DNA of 11,409 nt, taken from contig NZ_JNWO01000063.1 in the NCBI RefSeq assembly GCF_000716435.1, positions 1 to 11,409 of the forward strand. The letters are read 5' to 3'. The DNA is from Streptomyces xylophagus (GTDB lineage: Bacteria > Actinomycetota > Actinomycetes > Streptomycetales > Streptomycetaceae). The notes beneath the pieces were generated by a model. The model searched no databases, was not told the origin of the DNA, and saw nothing but the letters and a program-made list of their open reading frames with translations. Positions within the stretch are counted from its first letter, which is position 1. Each line of letters opens with the position of its first letter. Of this stretch, positions 6,294 to 11,409 are shown one piece after another. The position numbers were made by a program, and so were the translations under genes.

Positions 6294-7729
6294 CGGACGA
6301 TCGCCTGGCCTGCGGCCACGCCCATCATGGCGCCCTGGACGATGCCCTGAGCGATCCCGGCGGCGTCGCCCACGACGTGCACGGGCAGACCGGGCACCTG
6401 GAACCCGTCGTCGGTCAAGGGCTTCGCCCACAGGAATTCGAGTTCCGGCGCGATGACCAGGACGGCGTCCAGGAGGCTTTCGAGGTCGGCGGGATGCCCG
6501 GAGTGGTCGAGGATCGACGGCATCAGCCGCTCGAAGCCGGCCGTGAGGCTCGCATACTCGCCGAGGGTGAACAGCTGGTCGACACGTCCGGTCTGCAGAT
6601 CCTGGGCGGAGGGCTGGAACGGCATCCGGGCCTCGACCGCCGCCCACTCCTGCGAGTCGCCGCTACGGGAAAGGAAGGCCCGCAGGGTCTGTACGAACGG
6701 CCGTCCGCCAGCGAGTTTCCGGTAGACAGCCAGGAACGACTCCTGCGCCTCGTGGGCGCTGCCGCGGCCGGTGGCCTGGCACAGCAGTCCGAGGTTCGCC
6801 GCGAGCGGGCGCGTGCCGACTGCCCGCTCCATCGTCTCGTGCCCGTCCAACGTGATCACCGGATCACCGAAACTGCTCTGGTAGTGGGTGAACTTGATCC
6901 GGCCGCCATTGACGCCTCCGCAGAAGCAGAACGTCTTGACCTTGTTCACGCCGGTGTCCTGGAACTGGCTGATCTTCAGATCGGGGTGCTCCAGACCGAT
7001 CGCGCGCAGCAGTTCGGCGTTCATCTCGAAGCGCACGCCCACGCTGATGTCGGGATCGGTCATAGGCACGTCCAGGCGGCGCAGAAGGTCCGCGGTGGAG
7101 GTGACACCGCGGCGGCCGGTGGCGAGTACGAGGTGCTGCGTGTCCACCGTAGTCAGACCGGTATGGGTGCGTACCGTGCAGGTGAGACCGTCACCCTTCG
7201 GCTGGGCGTCGACGAGTTCGGCCTGCTCCCACAGAGTCACCCCCTCGCCGAGCCGGTCGTGCCAGCCTTCGATGATCCGCCGCAAGGCGCTCTCCCCGAC
7301 GACCGCGACGGGGTACTCACGTATCCACAGGCCCCGTGCGGCGAAGGACTTCGCGGCCTCGGGCGACACACGCTGCTGATACGGGTTCGGCTTTGCGTCG
7401 AGCGGCTCGGTGAGCCAGTCGAAGGCGAGGTCGCACAGCTCGTGTGCGCGACCGCTTCCAAGGCGGTCGATCAGGCGGCGGCCCGAGGGCAGGAGGGATA
7501 GCTTGATGCCGTCTCCGTAGTGCATCGCGCCGCCGAATCCGCTGATCACGTTGCACACGCCACCGCACCCCGTGCACCGCAAGCCGCGGTCCACCGGACA
7601 GGGCCGACGGCGGTAGCTACGGCCGGCCTCCAAAAGGAGTACCTCCACGTCGGGTTGCCCGCTGTTGATCGCTCGCGCGCACGCGAGTCCGGCCGGGCCT
7701 GCGCCCGCGATCACCACGCTGGTCTGCAT
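6290..7729 (-). CDS. FAD-dependent oxidoreductase (COG2509-like) with Cys cluster
   Basis: A 479-residue flavoprotein. ATG 7729 is chosen because AAGGGGG lies about seven bases upstream and the FAD-binding strand follows at once: VVIAGAGPAGLA (5-16, GxGxxG at 9-14) with Glu34 ending the second strand. A four-cysteine group follows (Cys44, Cys52, Cys55, Cys59, spacing C-x7-C-x2-C-x3-C), then ISGFGGAMHYGDGIKL (62-77), close to the GfGGAGxFSDGKL motif of the uncharacterised COG2509 FAD dehydrogenases. The C-terminus reads VVGDAAGIAQGIVQGAMMG, the family's second FAD contact. The cysteines could hold an Fe-S cluster or zinc. Length is normal and no break is seen. Its stop overlaps the next start as ATGA, so it leads a three-gene unit. 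Substrate is unknown; oxidation or reduction of a small metabolite is the family-level expectation. Confidence 0.92.
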   Translation of the reverse strand: MQTSVVIAGAGPAGLACARAINSGQPDVEVLLLEAGRSYRRRPCPVDRGLRCTGCGGVCNVISGFGGAMHYGDGIKLSLLPSGRRLIDRLGSGRAHELCDLAFDWLTEPLDAKPNPYQQRVSPEAAKSFAARGLWIREYPVAVVGESALRRIIEGWHDRLGEGVTLWEQAELVDAQPKGDGLTCTVRTHTGLTTVDTQHLVLATGRRGVTSTADLLRRLDVPMTDPDISVGVRFEMNAELLRAIGLEHPDLKISQFQDTGVNKVKTFCFCGGVNGGRIKFTHYQSSFGDPVITLDGHETMERAVGTRPLAANLGLLCQATGRGSAHEAQESFLAVYRKLAGGRPFVQTLRAFLSRSGDSQEWAAVEARMPFQPSAQDLQTGRVDQLFTLGEYASLTAGFERLMPSILDHSGHPADLESLLDAVLVIAPELEFLWAKPLTDDGFQVPGLPVHVVGDAAGIAQGIVQGAMMGVAAGQAIVR

Positions 7730-7935
7730 CGCGCTTCCCCCTTGAGTACGTTGAATCCGATGGGGTGAACAGGCCCGGCACAGGGAACGCTGTGACCTGG
7801 TCGTGGGAGAGCCGACCGTGGCGGCTCGTCCGTCCGCGCCCGGAAGCCCCTCGATGGAGGCGGCCACCCGGCGGCGAGAGTTGGAGGCCGCCCCGGCGCC
7901 AACTGCCCCTGCCGCAGTGGGCACCGGGGCGGGTG
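7730..7935. other. 206-bp gap between membrane microprotein and oxidoreductase genes
   Basis: This is the only sizeable gap within the downstream minus-strand block and the likely site of a promoter or attenuator for the three-gene unit. On either strand it can form two modest hairpins: AGTTGG/CCAACT (7879-7904, with GCCG/CGGC paired inside) and ACTGC/GCAGT (7902-7918). They share bases 7902-7904 and so could be mutually exclusive. No convincing -35/-10 pair was found. Confidence 0.4.
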
Positions 7936-8208
7936 TCATTGGATGCTCACCGGGTCCGGATGGCCGGTCGGTTGTGGGGTGCCACCGTCGGAACTAGCTG
8001 ACAGGGACCGAGAGTTGAGGCAAGCGCAATTGACCGCCTTCTCCCAGCGGATCCCGATCAGGACAACTGTCGCGGCGAACGGAAGAGCCAGGAGCAGGAA
8101 CGCGGTCACCTGCCGGAACATGCGGCGGGAGTGTGCGTCGGTGAGCGATGGGGGCTCTGGCTTTGGGCGGTCCACAAGGTCGCGCCGAGCGGTGCGCGAA
8201 GAGATCAT
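7936..8208 (-). CDS. Small single-pass membrane protein
   Basis: A 90-residue protein, not recognised. Its ATG at 8208 overlaps the preceding stop as ATGA, which argues that it is real and translated by coupling. Residues 1-32 are hydrophilic and basic. A hydrophobic segment follows at about 33-53 (VTAFLLLALPFAATVVLIGI), enough for one membrane span, then EKAVNCACLN with a CxC pair. The tail of about 25 residues is Ser/Pro/Gly-rich and probably unstructured. By the positive-inside rule the basic N-terminus would face the cytoplasm. No signal peptidase or lipobox site is evident. It could be a membrane anchor or partner for the neighbouring products. Confidence 0.65.
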   Translation of the reverse strand: MISSRTARRDLVDRPKPEPPSLTDAHSRRMFRQVTAFLLLALPFAATVVLIGIRWEKAVNCACLNSRSLSASSDGGTPQPTGHPDPVSIQ

Positions 8209-8402
8209 GCCGGTCCTTTCCTGGTGAAAGACGCGAACTCGTCGGCGTCGTAGTCGGCGAGTGAATCCCAGGGCTGCGGGCCGGAGCAGAAGCGGGCGGC
8301 TTGCTGGGTGAGATCGAACAGCAGGTGCAGTACGACTACGGTGATGCGGTCCATGCGACGTGAGCCGTCGAGCCCGGTGGCACGAGGCAGGGGATCAAGC
8401 AC
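8205..8402 (-). CDS. Small hypothetical protein (65 aa)
   Basis: A 65-residue unrecognised protein starting at GTG 8402, inside the last codons of the preceding gene (8-base overlap, GTGCTTGA), and ending in an ATGA overlap with the next gene. A later in-frame ATG at residue 17 is an alternative start. The middle (VVVLHLLFDLTQQAARFC) is an amphipathic to hydrophobic helix and the C-terminal third is acidic (DSLADYDADEF). The overlaps at both ends support it as a gene; no function can be assigned. Confidence 0.6.
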   Translation of the reverse strand: MLDPLPRATGLDGSRRMDRITVVVLHLLFDLTQQAARFCSGPQPWDSLADYDADEFASFTRKGPA

Positions 8403-9053
8403 AGGCGTGCCCCCGCTCGATGCGGTAGATCCAGGCGGCGGGGTCGGTGATCTCCTTCTCGGCGGGAAGGAGACTCAGGTCTTTCCAGATCTGGTTGACC
8501 AGGCCAGTGCCGAGTTCGGCGACGGCCTGCGCCATGAGGCGGGAGCCTTGCTCGTACGCTTCGCGTCCGGGGCCAAGACGGCGGACGATGTCCCGGTTGT
8601 GTAGTCGGTAACGCCAGGACTTGGGTCCTTCTCGGAAATCAGCCGCTGTGCCGAACAGCCGCTTGAGTGCCTGCCGTTCGGCCCAGGTGGCGTGCCCCTC
8701 CAGGATGGTCGAGACACTCTTCGGTGGCGCGAGGACTCCCCGTTTCGGCAGGAAGAGACTGGCCCAGACGGCGGAAAAGTCGCGATCTTGAGCCCGAGTC
8801 GGGCGGCACTGCTCTCTGCCGGCGTCAGGTCCAGGTCGGCGATGTCGCGGGTGAGGATGCGGTGGTGGCTCTGCCGGAGCTCTTGTCGCCATCCCTTCGG
8901 GGGCAGCAGGCGGAAACGGACCTCCGCGGGGAGCGGGAGGCCGGTGATCTCGTTCACCGTCGGTGCCACCTGGCGAAGGATCCGGTCGATTCGCTCGGCC
9001 AGGTCGGGATGGCGTTGGGTGTCATCCAGCACGGTGAAGCGGGTGTGGGTCAC
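8395..9053 (-). pseudogene. Unknown protein gene with one-base frameshift
   Basis: The start is GTG 9053, with AGGA about six bases upstream. The first frame gives residues 1-93 (ending GLKIATF) and then breaks at a run of four A on the plus strand (8775-8778; TTTT in the message). One missing T is enough to explain it: restoring it gives ATFSAVWASLFLP and an open frame to the TGA at 8395-8397, about 219 residues in all. I do not recognise the family with confidence. The segment ILEGHATWAERQ (near 118-129) recalls the EGHA third-zinc-ligand region of some actinobacterial zincin metalloproteases, but no HExxH motif is present, so protease activity is unlikely. A -1 slip by the ribosome on TTTT would also restore the frame. 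The two small genes downstream overlap it, so it heads that group. Confidence 0.7.
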
Positions 9054-9262
9054 AGATGGTCCTGTCGAGAAGTGATCGGTTTGGTCTGTTTCGTAGGGCC
9101 CTTCGTCCCCCGGGCCACCGTCTGGTCCCGGGGAACGAAGGGGGTTCGGCTCCCCGGCACCGAGTACGGAGCCAGAGCTGCGCACCCAGCGCTAAGAAGG
9201 GAGGGCCCCGTACGCGGCGGCGAGCCCTAACCAGGCTGCTGCGCACGGGAGTTGGGTGCCGC
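9054..9262. other. Intergenic region with long hairpin
   Basis: This 209-bp gap follows the glutamine synthetase-like gene and precedes the unknown gene at 9053. It holds the hairpin at 9099-9142. A promoter for the downstream group would have to lie between that hairpin and 9053, and none is obvious. Confidence 0.4.
9099..9142 (-). terminator. Long hairpin, probable terminator of permease-GS genes
   Basis: CCCTTCGTCCCCCGGG (9099-9114) and CCCGGGGAACGAAGGG (9127-9142) are reverse complements with a single mismatch over 16 bases, around a 12-base loop. It lies about 120 bases after the stop of the glutamine synthetase-like gene and 46 bases before GTG 9053. Termination of the upstream transcript is the simplest reading. 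An operator or attenuator for the next gene is the alternative. Confidence 0.7.
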
Positions 9263-10290
9263 TCAGACGGTGGCGAGTCCTCTGAGCAGGTCGAGGTCGG
9301 TCACGGTGGTGCGGTGCACGGCGAGTTCGTGACCGGCGGCGGTCGTGTAGTGCGCGACCACGTCCGGGGTGAGCAAGTCCTGTGCCGGCAACGGGCAGCC
9401 CGGGAGCGCGTCGAGGGCCTCCTGCAGCGAGCCCGGCACCGGTGGTGCCTCCAGGTCGTCGAAGGCGCTGCCGATGTAGGGCTGGGGCGGTTCGGACTTG
9501 TGGTCCAGGCCGGCCAGGACGGCGGCGAGGGTCGCGGCGAGCGCGAGGTAGGGGTTGGTGTCGGCGCCGGGCAGGCGGTTCTCCAGGTGGAGGTTCTCGC
9601 CCCGGCCGACGACCCGGATGGCGCAGGTGCGGTTGTCGCGGCCCCAGGTGAAGGTCGTCGGCGCGAAGGTTCCCGGGACGAGTTCGCCACCAGCCCGGCC
9701 CGTTCGGCGAGGGTCCGCGCCGCGAAGAAGCGGGTCAGCACGCGCGGGTGGTCCAGCGCGTAGTCGAGGTTGCGGTCGAACACCGGCCGCAGAGCCCGGT
9801 GATGGGGGTTGGCGGCATCGGCGTAACTCAGCACGAACTCGGTCTCCAGACCGACCCTGGCGGTGATCCCCCGGTCGGCGAGCCGGGCGATCTGGCGTTG
9901 CAGGATCTGCCTCGGGGCCACACTGACCGGCTGTCCGTCGTGGCCCATGGCATCGGCGAAGACCAGAGCGGTGCGCCGCATCCAGGCCAGCTGGTAGGAG
10001 GCGTGTATGTCGGGGCGCATACTCACGTCACCCCAGCCGGTGTCGGCGGAGGACAGGGCGAAGCCGTCGAGCGGGCGCATGTCCGCGTCGGTGGCCAGGA
10101 CGTAGGCGCACATGTCACTGCCGCCGAACGCGACGCGGTCAACGAAGTGCTCCGCGTCGATCCGCTTGCCCTTCAGCCGACCCAGCATGTCGGGCACGGC
10201 CACCATCACGGTCTCCACAGCCCCGCGGTCCACCAGGCCGCACAGGGCCGCGAAACCGGGGACCTCCGGCTGGAAAGGGGTGTCGTTCAT
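9263..10290 (-). pseudogene. Glutamine synthetase-like gene, internally deleted
   Basis: This is a relic of a glutamine synthetase-family ligase of the PuuA/gamma-glutamyl-amine type. Starting at ATG 10290 (ATGA overlap with the permease stop), residues 1-204 show the N-terminal beta-grasp with VPDMLGRLKGKR (32-43) and the first metal-ligand motif GLETEF (147-152). The frame then breaks near 9679; the next frame gives VPGTFAPTTFTWGRDNRTCAIRV and ENRLPGADTNPYLALAATLA to a TGA at 9263-9265. About 110 residues are missing compared with the usual length of about 450, including the GQxE and HxHxSL segments that bind substrate and ATP. The remnant jumps from YALDHPRVL almost directly to the NSYKR position. 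The second break fits loss of about 13 bases between two TCGT repeats in NSYKRLVPG. It cannot be an active synthetase. The partner permease suggests the original pair took up and gamma-glutamylated an amine or amino acid. Confidence 0.88.
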
Positions 10291-11409
10291 ACGAGGTCCT
10301 CGCCCAGCAGCGCGCGCTCCTTGGCGGTCCCGTACGCGGGGATGCCGTAGCTGCGTCGCCCGCGGGTGGCCCATCCGATGGTGGCCAGGAGAAGTACGGC
10401 CGCAAGCGCGCCGGGGGCGTAGTTGAAGGAGTCCTCGGTGACTGGGGAGACCTGCGGGAGACAGAACACCACGGTGATGAAGGCCACCCAGATCACGGCA
10501 ATCCAGCCGATGGGTTTGCTCCAGCGGCCCAGATGCCAGGGGCCCCGGACGAAGCGGTCTCCGGCGCGCAAGCGCAGGTAGACGGGGATGGCGTAGGCGG
10601 GGGTGATCCCGATGACGTTGATCGCGGTGACCGCGTAGTACGCGGTCAGCGAGTACAGCGATGGCAGGGCCAGGCAGAACGCGACGGCCACCGTGAGCCA
10701 CACGGCCGGGACCGGTGTCTTCGTACGCGGGCTCAGCCGATGCCAGGTCTTGGAGAAGGGCAGGGCGCCGTCGCGGGAGAACGCGAACACCATCCGTGAG
10801 GCGGAGGCAAGTCCGGCGTTCGCGCAGAACAGCTGGGCAACGATCACGACCAGCAGGAGGATCTTGGCGCCGGTCAGGCCGAGGGCGTCGAGGAAGATCT
10901 GTGCGGGCGGCACCCCGGTCGCGGTGCCGACGGTGCCGGCGTAGTCCTGGATCGCGAAGAGCATCCCGGCAAGCAGCACGAAGCCCACGATCCAGGACCA
11001 GAAGATGGAGTGCACGATGCCCTTGGCGGCCGATATCTGGGCGTGGACGGTTTCCTCCGAGAGGTGGGCGGAGGCGTCGTAGCCGCAGAAGGTGTACTGC
11101 GCGAGCAGCAGCCCCAGCGCGATCACGTAGAGGTGGTTGCCCCACCCGGTGGTGTTGGCGAAGTGGGTGAACACGAAGCTCGCCGACTGGTGGCGGGAGG
11201 GGATAAGGGCCAGGGCGCCGACGATCGCCGCGACGCCGCCGATGTGCCACCACACGCTGATCGAGTTCAGGATGCTGACCAGCCGAACCCCGAACAGGTT
11301 GAGCACGGCCAGCAGCAGGAGGATGGCGCCGCAGATGGCCAGCGTCCGGCCGGGGGTGGGGGTGAAGCCCCACTGAAGGTTGAGCCAGGCGCCGACGAAC
11401 AGCGACATG
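10287..11409 (-). CDS. APC-superfamily amino acid permease (N-terminus outside window)
   Basis: An integral membrane transporter of the amino acid-polyamine-organocation superfamily, closest by pattern to GABA/choline-type amino acid permeases. The frame is open to the window edge, so the methionine at 11408 is probably internal; about 373 residues are visible and some 100-130 N-terminal ones are expected beyond the window. Many hydrophobic spans are visible, roughly nine. GYDASAHLSEET, a conserved loop of this permease group, is followed by SASRMVFAFSRDGALPFS, the typical segment before the later spans. The C-terminal tail is short and cytoplasmic. The stop overlaps the start of the glutamine synthetase-like gene as ATGA. 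Uptake of an amino acid, GABA or polyamine by proton symport is the family-level expectation; the substrate cannot be read from the sequence. Confidence 0.92.
   Translation of the reverse strand, partial: MSLFVGAWLNLQWGFTPTPGRTLAICGAILLLLAVLNLFGVRLVSILNSISVWWHIGGVAAIVGALALIPSRHQSASFVFTHFANTTGWGNHLYVIALGLLLAQYTFCGYDASAHLSEETVHAQISAAKGIVHSIFWSWIVGFVLLAGMLFAIQDYAGTVGTATGVPPAQIFLDALGLTGAKILLLVVIVAQLFCANAGLASASRMVFAFSRDGALPFSKTWHRLSPRTKTPVPAVWLTVAVAFCLALPSLYSLTAYYAVTAINVIGITPAYAIPVYLRLRAGDRFVRGPWHLGRWSKPIGWIAVIWVAFITVVFCLPQVSPVTEDSFNYAPGALAAVLLLATIGWATRGRRSYGIPAYGTAKERALLGEDLV

Noticed and set aside
6269..7501. 410-codon plus-strand frame opposite the FAD oxidoreductase
   Set aside because: The minus strand carries clear FAD-binding motifs over the same bases, so this frame is a shadow.
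7936..8402. The two small proteins as RiPP precursor peptides
   Set aside because: Neither shows a leader/core layout or recognition motif, one has a membrane span, and no RiPP-type cyclase, radical SAM enzyme or transporter is nearby.
9301..11373. 690-codon minus-strand frame spanning the permease and the glutamine synthetase-like gene
   Set aside because: Upstream of 10290 it reads the permease out of frame, giving Arg/Pro-rich sequence; only the part from 10290 to about 9679 is real coding sequence.
1..11409. CRISPR arrays, tRNA or rRNA genes
   Set aside because: No spaced direct repeats, no tRNA-like cloverleaf and no rRNA sequence was recognised on either strand by eye.

Overview
The window looks like accessory chromosome from a high-GC actinomycete, most likely Streptomyces or a close relative. 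Codon third positions are strongly G/C. GTG starts occur next to purine-rich ribosome binding sites, genes overlap by ATGA or sit one base apart, the leucine codon TTA is rare (two cases noticed), and the insertion-sequence remnants are of types common in streptomycetes. The sequence alone does not fix the species.

Left end (1-2396): mostly debris. A decayed ISAs1-type transposase tail (about 444-597), the last 36 codons of a cutA gene (776-886) and a decayed IS110-family transposase piece (about 890-1080) all lie on the minus strand, the last two joined almost base to base. A short GC-rich hexamer repeat (1111-1139) precedes a plus-strand FkbM-type methyltransferase gene (1190-2034). That gene is broken by an apparent extra GT unit inside its SAM-binding motif. 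The tail of an IS5-like transposase follows (about 2118-2220).

Middle (2397-5000): an intact plus-strand UDP-glucose 6-dehydrogenase gene (ugd), then a strong 12-bp-stem hairpin at 3725-3760 that separates it from the convergent minus-strand genes.

Right two-thirds (3782-11409): every gene is on the minus strand. In transcription order these are: an APC-type amino acid permease that enters from beyond the window; a glutamine synthetase-like gene overlapping it by ATGA but with its catalytic middle deleted and its frame broken; a long hairpin (9099-9142); an unknown gene with a one-base frameshift (8395-9053); two small overlapping genes, the second a probable membrane microprotein; a 206-bp gap; then a tight three-gene unit. 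That unit is a COG2509-like FAD oxidoreductase with a four-cysteine cluster, an unrecognised 442-residue protein with a HIT-like HLHLN segment, and a SAM methyltransferase fused to a complete MazG-like domain. The three are joined by an ATGA overlap and by a one-base gap, so they are probably translated together.

Taken together, the C-B-A unit (7729 down to 3782) is the best candidate for something undescribed. Redox, HIT-like, methylation and nucleotide-pyrophosphatase modules in one coupled operon would fit modification of a nucleotide-derived metabolite, but that is inference. Three otherwise recognisable genes carry frameshifts (1330, 8775 and 9679). Either the region is decaying or the sequence has small indel errors; the glutamine synthetase case also has a large deletion that an indel error cannot explain.
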